In this document: positions 32,450 through 41,571 of the stretch, one piece after another
Position numbering within the stretch: the stretch's first letter is position 1
Layout of the letters: every line of letters starts with the position of its first letter
Assembly: GCF_002222615.2 (NCBI RefSeq)
Contig: NZ_CP022412.2
Location: 1,736,001-1,800,000, forward strand
Direction: 5' to 3'
DNA length: 64,000 nucleotides
From: Bacteroides caccae
Lineage (GTDB): Bacteria > Bacteroidota > Bacteroidia > Bacteroidales > Bacteroidaceae
Translations under genes and position numbers: made by a program
The notes under the pieces: generated by a model
Databases searched by the model: none
What the model was told of the DNA's origin: nothing
The model's input: the letters and a program-made list of their open reading frames with translations, nothing else

Positions 32450-34917
32450 CCGAATGTATCGGTGCCCGCCGTGTGGGCGAATGTGAAGCGACAATTGATT
32501 GGCTACTGACAGACAGCCGCTCTCTTAGTTTCCCGGAAGAAACTCTTTTCTTTGCCCTGACTACGAAACGTAACAGTGGAGCCCGCTATATCCCCGATTT
32601 ATATGACCGGGGAGTGCGTAATTTTGTGGTTACTGAAGAAGACTTTGAGAAATTTAAGAATGGAGAACTAGGAAAGCTCTCCACCCTCAATTTCCTCATC
32701 GTTGCCAATCCGTTAAAGGCTTTGCAGAAGCTGGCTGAAATACATCGGGAGGAGTTTAAAATTCCGATTATCGGTATAACAGGGAGCAATGGAAAGACGA
32801 TTGTGAAAGAGTGGTTACACCAGTTACTGAGTCCCGACCGTCGTATTGTCCGTTCGCCGCGTAGCTATAATTCACAGATTGGTGTACCTTTATCGGTCTG
32901 GCAACTGAATGAAGAAGCAGAATTGGGCATATTCGAAGCCGGTATTTCTGAAATGGGAGAGATGAATGCTTTGAAGCGGATGATAAAGCCGACTATTGGC
33001 ATTCTGACTAATATTGGCGGTGCTCATCAGGAAAACTTCTTCTCATTACAGGAGAAGTGCATGGAGAAACTGACTCTTTTTAAAGATTGTGATGTCGTAA
33101 TTTATAACGGAGATAACGAACTTATCAGCAATTGTGTAGCAAAGTCGATGTTGACAGCTCGTGAAATAGCATGGAGCCGTAAGGATATTGAACGTCCGTT
33201 ATATATTAGCCGGGTGACTAAGAAAGAAGATCATACTGTTATTTCCTACCGTTATCTGGATATGGATAATACTTTCTGCATCCCGTTTATTGATGACGCT
33301 TCCATAGAGAATGTACTGAACTGTCTGGCAGCCTGCCTCTATTTAATGACCCCCGCCGATCAGATAACAGAGCGTATGGCACGTCTTGAACCGATTGCCA
33401 TGCGTTTGGAAGTAAAAGAAGGAAAGAACAATTGTGTATTGATTAATGATAGTTATAACTCGGACTTGGCTTCATTGGATATCGCTCTTGATTTTTTGGT
33501 ACGTCGTTCGGAGAAGAAAGGATTGAAACGTACATTAATCTTGTCGGATATTTTAGAAACAGGACAAAGTACCGCTACACTTTATCGTCGTGTGGCACAG
33601 TTGGTACGGAGTCGTGGAATAGACAAACTGATTGGCGTAGGAGCAGAGATTTCTTCCTGTACCGCTCGTTTTGACGATGCGTTGGAACGTTATTTCTTCC
33701 CGAATACAGAAGCTCTTCTGGCTTCGAATCTGCTGAAATCACTTCATTCGGAAGTAATTCTGATTAAAGGTTCCCGTGTGTTCAACTTTGATCTGCTGTC
33801 CGAAGAACTGGAACTGAAAGTGCATGAAACGATTCTGGAAGTAAATCTCGGTGCAATGGTGGAGAACCTGAATCATTATCGTGCGATGCTTCGTCATCCC
33901 GAAACGAAAGTGATCTGCATGGTAAAGGCTTCCGCTTATGGAGCCGGTTCGTATGAAATAGCCAAGACATTACAGGAACATCATGTCGATTATCTGGCTG
34001 TAGCCGTAGCCGATGAAGGTTCCGAACTTCGTAAAGCAGGTATTACTTCTTCTATCATCATAATGGACCCTGAGCTCACAGCATTCAAGACTATGTTCGA
34101 CTATAAGCTGGAGCCGGAAGTTTATAATTTCCACCTGCTCGATGCTTTGATTAAAGCAGCCGAGAAAGAAGGAATCACCAACTTCCCTATTCATGTAAAA
34201 TTGGATACGGGTATGCATCGGCTAGGTTTTGGCATTGATGAGATTCCCTTGCTGATTCGTCGCTTGAAAGCTCAGAACGCTGTGATTGCCCGTTCGGTGT
34301 TCTCTCATTTTGTAGGTAGTGATTCGCCTCAATTCGATTCTTTTACACGTCAGCAGATAGAATTATTTGAGAAAGGTTCGCAGGAGTTGCAAGCCGCTTT
34401 CTCACATAAGATTCTGCGTCATATCTGTAATACGGCAGGAATCGAACGTTTCCCCGGTGCACAGTTTGATATGGTACGTTTGGGAATCGGACTTTATGGA
34501 GTGAGTCCGATAGATAATTCGATTATACACAATGTAAGTACTCTCAAGACAACGATTCTTCAGATTCGGGACGTGCCTGCAGAAGATACGGTAGGATATA
34601 GCCGAAAGGGACATTTGGAACGTCCTTCACGCATTGCTGCTATTCCTATCGGCTATGCGGACGGATTAAACCGCCATTTGGGACGTGGAAACGCTTACTG
34701 TCTGGTGAATGGAAAAAAAGCGCCTTATGTCGGCAATATCTGTATGGATGTTTGTATGATTGATGTAACGGACATCGACTGCCGTGAGGGTGACCAGGCG
34801 ATTATCTTCGGTGATGATCTTCCGATTACTGTCCTTTCTGATAAACTGGATACGATTCCTTACGAAGTGTTGACTAGTATATCCACTCGGGTAAAGCGGG
34901 TTTATTATCAGGATTAG
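32425..34917 (+). CDS. murF-alr: Bifunctional MurF ligase / alanine racemase
   Basis: 830 residues. Residues 1 to about 455 form MurF (UDP-MurNAc-tripeptide:D-Ala-D-Ala ligase): the ATP loop GITGSNGKT (117-125, Lys124), FEAGISEMGEM and NDSYNSDLASL. Residues from about 460 form a PLP alanine racemase: MVKASAYGAGSYE with Schiff-base Lys501, DTGMHRLGF, AIPIGYADGLNR and the NICMDVCMIDVT segment. Fusion of the D-Ala supplier with the enzyme that consumes D-Ala-D-Ala is known in Bacteroidetes. A separate ddl would still be needed between the two steps. It is the second gene of the GSCFA transcript. Confidence 0.94.
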   Translation: MSYTIESIAECIGARRVGECEATIDWLLTDSRSLSFPEETLFFALTTKRNSGARYIPDLYDRGVRNFVVTEEDFEKFKNGELGKLSTLNFLIVANPLKALQKLAEIHREEFKIPIIGITGSNGKTIVKEWLHQLLSPDRRIVRSPRSYNSQIGVPLSVWQLNEEAELGIFEAGISEMGEMNALKRMIKPTIGILTNIGGAHQENFFSLQEKCMEKLTLFKDCDVVIYNGDNELISNCVAKSMLTAREIAWSRKDIERPLYISRVTKKEDHTVISYRYLDMDNTFCIPFIDDASIENVLNCLAACLYLMTPADQITERMARLEPIAMRLEVKEGKNNCVLINDSYNSDLASLDIALDFLVRRSEKKGLKRTLILSDILETGQSTATLYRRVAQLVRSRGIDKLIGVGAEISSCTARFDDALERYFFPNTEALLASNLLKSLHSEVILIKGSRVFNFDLLSEELELKVHETILEVNLGAMVENLNHYRAMLRHPETKVICMVKASAYGAGSYEIAKTLQEHHVDYLAVAVADEGSELRKAGITSSIIIMDPELTAFKTMFDYKLEPEVYNFHLLDALIKAAEKEGITNFPIHVKLDTGMHRLGFGIDEIPLLIRRLKAQNAVIARSVFSHFVGSDSPQFDSFTRQQIELFEKGSQELQAAFSHKILRHICNTAGIERFPGAQFDMVRLGIGLYGVSPIDNSIIHNVSTLKTTILQIRDVPAEDTVGYSRKGHLERPSRIAAIPIGYADGLNRHLGRGNAYCLVNGKKAPYVGNICMDVCMIDVTDIDCREGDQAIIFGDDLPITVLSDKLDTIPYEVLTSISTRVKRVYYQD

Positions 34918-34923
34918 TTCATA

Positions 34924-34994
34924 ACAGAGCAACACTGAGTTTCACAGGGTGGGCAAAATAATAAAAAACTCCGTGGAACTCTGTGCTACTCTGT
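34924..34994. repeat. Long imperfect hairpin of CACAGAGT-like repeats, possible terminator
   Basis: A 27-base left arm (34924-34950) pairs with a 27-base right arm (34968-34994), with six differences of which most allow G-U pairs, around a 17-base A-rich loop. The right arm contains three copies of CTCYGTG spaced 11-12 bases. It starts right after the murF-alr stop and ends 12 bases before the tatA -7 box. The hairpin at 2936-3003 looks related. Confidence 0.65.
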
Positions 34995-35005
34995 GGCGAA
35001 AATGT

Positions 35006-35013
35006 TATATTTG
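35006..35013 (+). promoter_or_regulatory. -7 box for tatA-tatC
   Basis: TATATTTG is a full match, 35 bases upstream of the tatA ATG at 35049. Confidence 0.55.
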
Positions 35014-35048
35014 CACCAACTAGTAGAAACCTCTTATCAAATAAACTT

Positions 35049-35267
35049 ATGACAAACTTATTATTGTTAGGCTTTTTGCCCAGCGGTTCCGAATGGATTA
35101 TTATTGCTTTGGTTATTCTTCTTCTTTTCGGTGGAAAGAAAATTCCTGAACTGATGCGTGGCTTGGGTAAAGGGGTCAAGAGCTTCAAGGACGGAGTAAA
35201 TGAAGCGAAAGATGAAATAAATAAGGCGAAAGACGAAATTGACAAACCGGCAGATTCAGCTAAGTAA
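35049..35267 (+). CDS. tatA: Sec-independent translocase protein TatA/E
   Basis: 72 residues from the ATG at 35049; a longer frame to 34983 starts upstream of the -7 box and is rejected. There is one N-terminal membrane helix ([21 protein letters not shown], written here across the FGG hinge) with the Phe-Gly hinge typical of TatA. An amphipathic helix ([16 protein letters not shown]) and a charged tail follow. It forms the pore with TatC for folded, twin-arginine substrates. No tatB is seen, so this protein may serve both roles as in minimal TatAC systems. Confidence 0.93.
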   Translation: MTNLLLLGFLPSGSEWIIIALVILLLFGGKKIPELMRGLGKGVKSFKDGVNEAKDEINKAKDEIDKPADSAK

Positions 35268-35281
35268 AGAAGAAAGTTCGA

Positions 35282-36085
35282 ATGGCAGAAATGACCTTTT
35301 GGGATCATTTGGATGAACTGCGTAAGGTACTCTTTCGGGTGATTGGGATTTGGTTCGTGTTGGCGATAGGCTATTTTATAGCTATGCCCTATCTTTTCGA
35401 TCATGTGATACTGGCACCTTGCCACAATGATTTCATATTCTACGATTTATTACGATACATCGGACAGAAATTCGATCTGACTGATGATTTTTTCACGCAA
35501 GATTTTCATGTGAAGTTAGTCAATATTAACTTGGCTGCTCCTTTTTTTATCCATCTGTCAACGGCTTTTATGTTGTCGGTAGTGACTGCCATACCCTATC
35601 TCTTTTTTGAAATATGGCGTTTCATTAGTCCTGCCCTTTATCCCAATGAACGTAAAGGAGTACGGAAAGCCCTGACAATAGGTACATTCATGTTCTTTAT
35701 CGGTGTTTTGTTGGGGTATTTTATGGTCTACCCGTTGACACTTCGCTTCCTTTCTACTTACCAATTAAGTTCAGAAGTAGAAAACATTCTCTCGCTCAAT
35801 TCATACATTGACAATTTTATGATGTTGATTCTCTGTATGGGACTTGCTTTTGAACTTCCGCTGGTGACTTGGTTACTCTCTTTGTTGGGAATAGTCAACA
35901 AGTCTTTCTTGCGGAAATATCGTCGTCACGCTGTTGTTGTCATCGTGATAGCCGCTGCTATAATCACTCCTACGGGCGATCCCTTTACGTTGAGTGTGGT
36001 AGCTATTCCTCTTTATCTGTTGTATGAAATGAGTATTTTGATGATAAAAGACAAGAAGGAAGAAGATATAACAGAAGAAGTTTAA
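35282..36085 (+). CDS. tatC: Sec-independent translocase protein TatC
   Basis: 267 residues with six membrane segments. The N-terminal signature MTFWDHLDELRKVLFRV is the TatC cytoplasmic region that binds the twin-arginine signal. FEIWRFISPALYPNERKGVRKAL and AFELPLVTWLLSLLGIV are further family motifs. It starts 14 bases after tatA. Confidence 0.95.
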   Translation: MAEMTFWDHLDELRKVLFRVIGIWFVLAIGYFIAMPYLFDHVILAPCHNDFIFYDLLRYIGQKFDLTDDFFTQDFHVKLVNINLAAPFFIHLSTAFMLSVVTAIPYLFFEIWRFISPALYPNERKGVRKALTIGTFMFFIGVLLGYFMVYPLTLRFLSTYQLSSEVENILSLNSYIDNFMMLILCMGLAFELPLVTWLLSLLGIVNKSFLRKYRRHAVVVIVIAAAIITPTGDPFTLSVVAIPLYLLYEMSILMIKDKKEEDITEEV

Positions 36086-36139
36086 ATATCGTCGGGTATT
36101 TGAAGGCACTCATTTGCATAAGAATTAAGATTTATCACG

Positions 36140-36147
36140 TACCTTTG
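36140..36147 (+). promoter_or_regulatory. -7 box placed 4 bases before the helicase start codon
   Basis: TACCTTTG is a full TAnnTTTG match ending only four bases before the ATG at 36152. If used, the mRNA would have almost no leader. Confidence 0.45.
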
Positions 36148-36151
36148 TTTT

Positions 36152-39100
36152 ATGGAAGCAAATGAAGGAATAGAATCTTATGAACTACTGCTGGCTGTTT
36201 GCCGGGAGAAAGGTGTGGAATTGGTTGTTGGCTATAAACAAATGCGTGATTTGTTGGAACGTATTTGTCGTTCGGAGATGCAGAATGAGAGTCTGCAAAT
36301 GACCGACCTTTCCGCCAGAATCAGTTTTGTAGGTGCCAAAACCGGACTTACTTATGCAGAGCAGAATCGTTTGCATACATTCCGTCTGACTTCTAATCGG
36401 GTTTTGAATCACCAGCTTGTTCCTACCCGGGAGAATCTTTTGCGAGACGTCAAGACATTGGCTTTTCTTATCCGTAAATTGTCCGGTGAAGATGTTCCTG
36501 TTGAATTATACCGTTTGCTACCCCGTACTGATGCAACTTATCTGGTTGCACCTCCTGCCCTTGAACGTGTGCAACGGATGCGCGTCTGCTTTCAGTATGC
36601 CGATAAACAATATTTATATGTAACTCCGTTGGATGAAGTATCGGAGAAACCTTATTTGGTTCGCTATAACATTCCTCAGATAAACGAAGAATTTGCTGAA
36701 ACCTGCCGGCTGCTATGGCAATATGCCCAAATAAATCTATTAGACGTTGCGGTAGATGAAGCGGGCGTATTGACCCCTTCATTTATCGTTCTCGAACCGG
36801 ATTACCTGCTTGACATCAGTTCCCTTGCCGAATGTTTCCGCGACTACGGGCATCATCCGGCAAACTATGTTCTTTCCCGCCTTCAGCCGATTGAGAATGC
36901 ACGCCCTTTGTTGCTGGGAAACATTGCCAACCTTTTTCTGGATGAATGGATTCATGCACAGGAAGAAGAAATTGATTACCGTGCGTGTATGCAGAAAGCT
37001 TTCCGGCGCTATCCTATCGAATTGGCAGCCTGTCCCGATTTGCGTGACAAGGAAAAGGAACGCCGGTTCTTCGATGACTGTAAACTTCACTTTGAGCATA
37101 TCCGTGAAACGGTAAACGATACTTTCCATGCTGCCGGATACGAACTGGATAAGACGGATGCTGTGCTCGAACCGTCTTATATTTGCGAAGCACTCGGACT
37201 GCAAGGGCGTCTCGACTATATGCAACGGGATATGTCCTCCTTTATCGAAATGAAATCGGGTAAGGCTGACGAATATGCTATCCGTGGCAAAGTGGAGCCG
37301 AAAGAGAATAATAAAGTGCAAATGTTGCTTTATCAGGCAGTCCTGCAATATTCTATGGGAATGGACCACCGGAAAGTGAAAGCTTATCTGCTATACACCC
37401 GCTATCCGTTGCTTTATCCTTCCCGTCCTTCCTGGGCACTGGTGCGTCGGGTGATCGACTTGCGCAACCGCATTGTTGCTGATGAATATGGAATTCAGTT
37501 ACGGAATAGTCTGGAGTATACCGCGCAGAAACTAGAAGGCATCAATTCCTTCACCTTGAACGAGCGAGGTTTGAAAGGGCATTTTTGGGAAACCTACCTG
37601 CGTCCTTCCATTGACAATTTCCAGTCGAAATTGAAAGCACTCTCTCCTTTGGAGAAAAAATATTTCTATGCAATATATAACTTTATAACAAAAGAACTTT
37701 ATACCTCCAAATCCGGAGATGTGGATTATGAGGGACGCACCGGAGCCGCTTCCTTGTGGCTTTCCACTTTGGCGGAGAAATGCGAAGCAGGAGAGATTCT
37801 TTATGATTTGAGAATTAAGGAGAATCATGCAGCCGATGAACATAAAGCCGGTCTTACGTTGGCCTTCCCTCCGGAAGAGAAGGTGGGAGGAGAAAGAACT
37901 TTTCTCCCTAATTTCCGTCAAGGCGATGCCATAATCCTTTACGAACGGAACTCTGATACAGATAATGTTACTAATAAAATGGTATTCAAAGGAAATATTG
38001 AATATCTGACGGATCATGAAGTCGGAATCCGTTTACGTGCTACACAGCAAAATCCTTCCGTACTTCCTGCCCGGAGTCTTTATGCGATAGAGCACGATAC
38101 GATGGATACCACTTTCCGTTCGATGTATCAAGGATTATATGCTTATCTGTCTGCTACGCAGGAACGGCGCGATTTATTGCTTTCTCAGCGCCCGCCGGAG
38201 TTTGACGAATCATTGGATATACTCATAGCTCAAGCGGAAGACGACTTCACCCGCGTTGCATTGAAAGCGAAAGCTGCAAAAGATTACTTCCTGTTAGTCG
38301 GTCCTCCGGGGACGGGTAAGACCTCCTGTGCCCTGAAGAAAATGGTGGAGACTTTCCATACCGATAAAGACTCACAAATTCTTCTACTTTCGTATACCAA
38401 TCGTGCTGTTGATGAAATATGCAAGTCGCTTGCTTCGATTCGTCCTGCTGTCGACTTTATCCGTGTAGGGAGCGAATTATCCTGTGATGAAGCATATCGC
38501 GGACATCTGATCGAAAACGAGTTGGCATCCTGTACACGCCGTGCCGATGTTTATGAACGTATACGTAATTGCCGTATCATGGTAGGAACTGTGGCCGCCA
38601 TTTCGGGAAAGCCCGAACTCTTTCGGTTGAAGCACTTTGATGTAGCTATCGTCGATGAGGCTACTCAGATATTAGAACCGCAATTGTTAGGTATTCTTTG
38701 TGCACACGGCGAAGGCGACAGGAATGCGATAGATAAGTTTATCCTGATCGGTGATCATAAACAACTTCCTGCCGTTGTCCTGCAAAAAGCGGAGCAATCT
38801 GCTATCTATGACGAAACATTGTTGGCTATCGGGCTGACTAACCTGAAAGACTCTTTGTTTGAACGTCTTTATCGGAATTGCCCTGCCGTTCACCGTTCAC
38901 ACGATATGCTCTGTCGTCAGGGACGTATGCATCCCAAAGTCGCCTTGTTTGCCAACCGGGCTTTCTATGGCGGACATCTGATACCGGTAGGCCTGCCGCA
39001 TCAGACAGAGTCATCCGAACACATTTCCCGTCTTGCTTTTTATCCTTCACAGCCGGAGAAGGCGGGCGGGTCGGCCAAGATAAATTATTCCGAAGCCCGT

Positions 39101-39505
39101 ATTGTCGCAGGTCTGGCAGCTCAAATCTATGAATCTCACCGGACAGACTTTGACGATTCCCGTACTTTGGGAGTTATCACACCTTATCGCAGTCAGATAG
39201 CACTTATAAAAAAAGAAATAGAAGCGTTAGGGATCCCGGCGCTCAATCGGATATTGGTTGATACTGTCGAACGTTTTCAAGGTAGCGAGCGGGATGTGAT
39301 TATTTATTCCTGTTGTATTAATAGTTATTATCAGTTAAAATTTGTGTCGAATTTAACAGAAGAGAATGGAGTGCTGATAGACCGGAAATTGAACGTAGCC
39401 CTTACTCGTGCAAGGAAACAGATGTTTGTGACAGGAGTCCCGAAATACCTGAAATCCAACCCGCTTTATGAAAGTTTATTAAATTTAATAGAGACTCAGG
39501 GGTAA
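36152..39505 (+). CDS. Dna2-like protein: PD-(D/E)XK nuclease fused to superfamily 1B helicase
   Basis: 1117 residues. A Cas4/RecB-type nuclease site is seen at 340-390: GRLDYMQ (Asp355), FIEMKSGK (Glu366, Lys368) and the helix QMLLYQAVLQY. The C-terminal half is an SF1 helicase of the Dna2/Upf1 type: Walker A VGPPGTGKTS (Lys723), VAIVDEATQ as motif II, LIGDHKQLP as motif III, VITPYRSQ, and VDTVERFQGSERDVI with LNVALTRARKQM as motifs V and VI. The arrangement matches eukaryotic Dna2, though I do not see the four cysteines of its iron-sulfur cluster placed around the nuclease. It probably acts on DNA ends, flaps or forks. It stands alone between tatC and a gene-free region, so a repair role is more likely than an operon-based defence system. 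Confidence 0.88.
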   Translation: MEANEGIESYELLLAVCREKGVELVVGYKQMRDLLERICRSEMQNESLQMTDLSARISFVGAKTGLTYAEQNRLHTFRLTSNRVLNHQLVPTRENLLRDVKTLAFLIRKLSGEDVPVELYRLLPRTDATYLVAPPALERVQRMRVCFQYADKQYLYVTPLDEVSEKPYLVRYNIPQINEEFAETCRLLWQYAQINLLDVAVDEAGVLTPSFIVLEPDYLLDISSLAECFRDYGHHPANYVLSRLQPIENARPLLLGNIANLFLDEWIHAQEEEIDYRACMQKAFRRYPIELAACPDLRDKEKERRFFDDCKLHFEHIRETVNDTFHAAGYELDKTDAVLEPSYICEALGLQGRLDYMQRDMSSFIEMKSGKADEYAIRGKVEPKENNKVQMLLYQAVLQYSMGMDHRKVKAYLLYTRYPLLYPSRPSWALVRRVIDLRNRIVADEYGIQLRNSLEYTAQKLEGINSFTLNERGLKGHFWETYLRPSIDNFQSKLKALSPLEKKYFYAIYNFITKELYTSKSGDVDYEGRTGAASLWLSTLAEKCEAGEILYDLRIKENHAADEHKAGLTLAFPPEEKVGGERTFLPNFRQGDAIILYERNSDTDNVTNKMVFKGNIEYLTDHEVGIRLRATQQNPSVLPARSLYAIEHDTMDTTFRSMYQGLYAYLSATQERRDLLLSQRPPEFDESLDILIAQAEDDFTRVALKAKAAKDYFLLVGPPGTGKTSCALKKMVETFHTDKDSQILLLSYTNRAVDEICKSLASIRPAVDFIRVGSELSCDEAYRGHLIENELASCTRRADVYERIRNCRIMVGTVAAISGKPELFRLKHFDVAIVDEATQILEPQLLGILCAHGEGDRNAIDKFILIGDHKQLPAVVLQKAEQSAIYDETLLAIGLTNLKDSLFERLYRNCPAVHRSHDMLCRQGRMHPKVALFANRAFYGGHLIPVGLPHQTESSEHISRLAFYPSQPEKAGGSAKINYSEARIVAGLAAQIYESHRTDFDDSRTLGVITPYRSQIALIKKEIEALGIPALNRILVDTVERFQGSERDVIIYSCCINSYYQLKFVSNLTEENGVLIDRKLNVALTRARKQMFVTGVPKYLKSNPLYESLLNLIETQG

Positions 39506-39582
39506 TTCGCTAATTTTTGCAGATGTTAGTTTTTATTCTCTCTTTATGCAATTCATTAACACCTTAATAATGAACAAACGCC

Positions 39583-39590
39583 TATATTTG
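39583..39590 (+). promoter_or_regulatory. -7 box for a candidate small RNA
   Basis: TATATTTG is a full TAnnTTTG match, with no coding frame downstream on this strand. Confidence 0.45.
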
Positions 39591-39593
39591 CAA

Positions 39594-39664
39594 CACGTTT
39601 TTTTCATAGAGATTTAGATTTAAGGTTAGAAGAATTGTGGAAGTCGTGAGACTTCCCTTTTTTT
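39594..39664 (+). ncRNA. Candidate small RNA of about 70 nt
   Basis: The stretch runs from just after the -7 box at 39583-39590 to a terminator: GGAAGTC (39639-39645), loop GTGA, GACTTCC (39650-39656), then a run of seven T. The 5' start is estimated from the box. No Rfam family is recognised and transcription is not shown by sequence alone. Readthrough to the second hairpin (39748-39778) would give an RNA of about 180 nt. Confidence 0.35.
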
Positions 39665-39747
39665 CATCTTAACGATTACTATCCTCCATTATTAGAATGC
39701 TTCTTTTTCATTTTAAAAGCAGGAAGTAATGTAGAATAAGTAATCCT

Positions 39748-39778
39748 AAAAAGCCTTCTTCGTGAGAAGAGGCTTTTT
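39748..39778 (+). terminator. Hairpin with T-run
   Basis: AAAAAGCC and TCTTC pair with GAAGA and GGCTTTTT around loop GTGA, with a single T bulge, and end in six T. The A-run on the other side would let it work on the minus strand too. Confidence 0.65.
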
Positions 39779-39807
39779 TGTTTTACTAGAATATTTTGTT
39801 TTACGAA

Positions 39808-39845
39808 AAACAGGAAGGTATTATTAATTGGATACCTTCCTGTTT
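39808..39845. terminator. Perfect 14-bp hairpin after the MFS gene
   Basis: AAACAGGAAGGTAT (39808-39821) pairs perfectly with 39832-39845 around a 10-base loop. On the minus strand it is followed by TTTTTCG, 22 bases beyond the MFS stop. Confidence 0.7.
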
Positions 39846-39866
39846 CATTTTATATCAGATGATAGA

Positions 39867-41315
39867 TTAATCCAATACGATAGGTTTGTACTTCGGTACT
39901 AATGCCTTCATAATCACCCAGCCTACCAGGTAAGCTACCGCACAGATACAGAACATAATGAAATATCCGGCAGGCTTGCCTTCGAATCCCATAAATGTCA
40001 TGTGCGTTTCGTCGGCATGAACAAACAGCAGACCTGCACCGAACTGCATCAACATGGAACCTACACCACCGGCCATGCCACCGATACCTGTAATACTTGC
40101 AATAGCGGTTTTCGGGAACATATCACCTACAGTAGAGAAGATGTTAGCCGACCAAGATTGGTGGGCAGCACCGCCGATACCGATAAGGATAACCGGGAAC
40201 CACGGAGAGAATGTACCCAATGGCTGTGCCAGCAATACCACCAACGGGAAGAAAGCAAAAATCAACATTGCCTTCATACGGGCAGCATAAGGATTCATAC
40301 CTGTCTTATTAATAAAGATAGTCGGGAGCTTACCGCCATAGATAGACAACATTGTTACGGCATAAAGGGTGAAAATCAAAGCCATTCCCAGTCCATCGGA
40401 AGTCTTGATGTCAAATTGAGTATTCAGGTAAGACGGAGTCCAGAACAAGAAGAACCACCACACACCGTCGGTCATAAACTTGCCGGCAGCGAAAGCCCAT
40501 GTCTGCTTGTAAGTGAAACATTGAAGGAAAGACATCTTCTTTTCTTCTTTCACCTCTTCAATCACAGGGGCAGCGCCTTCTTCATATTTATCCTGTTCGA
40601 TATAATCAAGTTCGGCTTTGTTGACGTGTTTACTCTTTGAAGGAGCATCATACATGAATACCCACATACCCATCCAGACAAAACCAAGCGCACCGATTAC
40701 GATAAATGCCATTTCCCAGCCCCATGCTTTTGCGATCAACGGAATGGAAACGGGAGCGATCAAGGCACCAATAGAGGCACCGGCGTTAAAGATAGAAGTA
40801 GCGTAAGCGCGGTCCTTTTTAGGGAAGTATTCAGCCGTTACTTTGATAGCAGCCGGGAAGTTGCCCGCTTCACCGAGTGCGAGGATACAGCGAGCGGCAA
40901 GGAAGCAGTACATACTGACGGTAGCCAGTACAACAACGACGTCACCGGTAGCAGCCATTAGTTCGGCTGCGCTGTGCAAACCTACATATTGTTCGGTCAC
41001 AATTCCGCAGAGTGCGTGCATACAAGCACCTGCCGACCATACACCGATTGCCCAGAGATACCCTTTTTTGGTGCCCATCCAGTCGATGAAGCGACCGGCA
41101 AACAGCATACATATTGCATATACAATAGAGAATACGGAAGTGATAGTACCGTAGTGTACTTCATTCCAATGGAATTCCGGTTTGATAAATTCGTCCCAGG
41201 TCAGCGATAGCACCTGGCGGTCGAGATAATTAACTGTTGTTGCAAAAAATAGCATAGCACAGATAGTCCATCTGTAGTTTGTCATTTTTTCGCCTGTTTT
41301 TTGAAATGCATTCAT
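39867..41315 (-). CDS. MFS transporter of the anion:cation symporter family, probable hexuronate importer
   Basis: 482 residues, 12 predicted membrane segments. The N-terminal half contains VNYLDRQVLSLTW and FAGRFIDWMGTKKGYLWAIG, as in ExuT/GudP-type symporters. Other family marks are LALGEAGNFPAAIKVTAEYFPKKDRAYATSIFNAGASIGALIAP in segments and GIGGMAGGVGSMLMQ. Within a pectin locus, galacturonate or an unsaturated-uronate product is the likely substrate. It lies downstream of kduI on the same strand with a 256-base gap. A start at the second Met (MTNYRW) is possible. Confidence 0.85.
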   Translation of the reverse strand: MNAFQKTGEKMTNYRWTICAMLFFATTVNYLDRQVLSLTWDEFIKPEFHWNEVHYGTITSVFSIVYAICMLFAGRFIDWMGTKKGYLWAIGVWSAGACMHALCGIVTEQYVGLHSAAELMAATGDVVVVLATVSMYCFLAARCILALGEAGNFPAAIKVTAEYFPKKDRAYATSIFNAGASIGALIAPVSIPLIAKAWGWEMAFIVIGALGFVWMGMWVFMYDAPSKSKHVNKAELDYIEQDKYEEGAAPVIEEVKEEKKMSFLQCFTYKQTWAFAAGKFMTDGVWWFFLFWTPSYLNTQFDIKTSDGLGMALIFTLYAVTMLSIYGGKLPTIFINKTGMNPYAARMKAMLIFAFFPLVVLLAQPLGTFSPWFPVILIGIGGAAHQSWSANIFSTVGDMFPKTAIASITGIGGMAGGVGSMLMQFGAGLLFVHADETHMTFMGFEGKPAGYFIMFCICAVAYLVGWVIMKALVPKYKPIVLD

Positions 41316-41492
41316 GATAATGGATTTAATAGATTTTGATTTGCTGACAAAGGTCGGTATTTCGAATGAAAGTTATTTGTAATAATTGGTCAAAATCATG
41401 TATAATTCGTTGCATTATAGGATGATTTTGTTGCATAGTATATGTCAGGTGTTACATTTGTATTCTTTGGGAGAAGAATATGATAAATCCGG

Positions 41493-41535
41493 AAAACTTC
41501 ATTCTTTCCTTATACAGAGGAATGAATGAAGTTTC
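41493..41535 (-). terminator. Hairpin downstream of kduI
   Basis: An 11-bp stem (41494-41504 with 41524-41534, core ACTTCATTC) about 37-79 bases beyond the kduI stop. Only a short T-run follows, so it may be a partial terminator or mRNA-end stabiliser ahead of the MFS gene. Confidence 0.45.
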
Positions 41536-41571
41536 TCGGATTGTTTATATGGTTGCAGAGATGCGCAATGA

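Larger units (their letters stand above)
39506..39866. other. Gene-free interval with candidate small RNA and terminators
   Basis: About 360 AT-rich bases between the helicase gene and the convergent MFS gene. No open frame is convincing. It contains a full -7 box (39583), a short hairpin with T-run (39639), a second hairpin with T-run (39748) and the terminator of the MFS gene (39808). Three hairpins with one promoter are more than two convergent genes need. Confidence 0.6.

Noticed and set aside
34983..35048. 22 extra N-terminal codons of tatA
   Set aside because: They overlap the hairpin and the -7 box and would bury the TatA membrane helix behind an unusual leader.
36152..39505. Dna2-like gene as part of a multi-gene defence island
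   Set aside because: The flanking genes are tatC and a gene-free interval; no second defence gene, recombinase or change in base composition is apparent.
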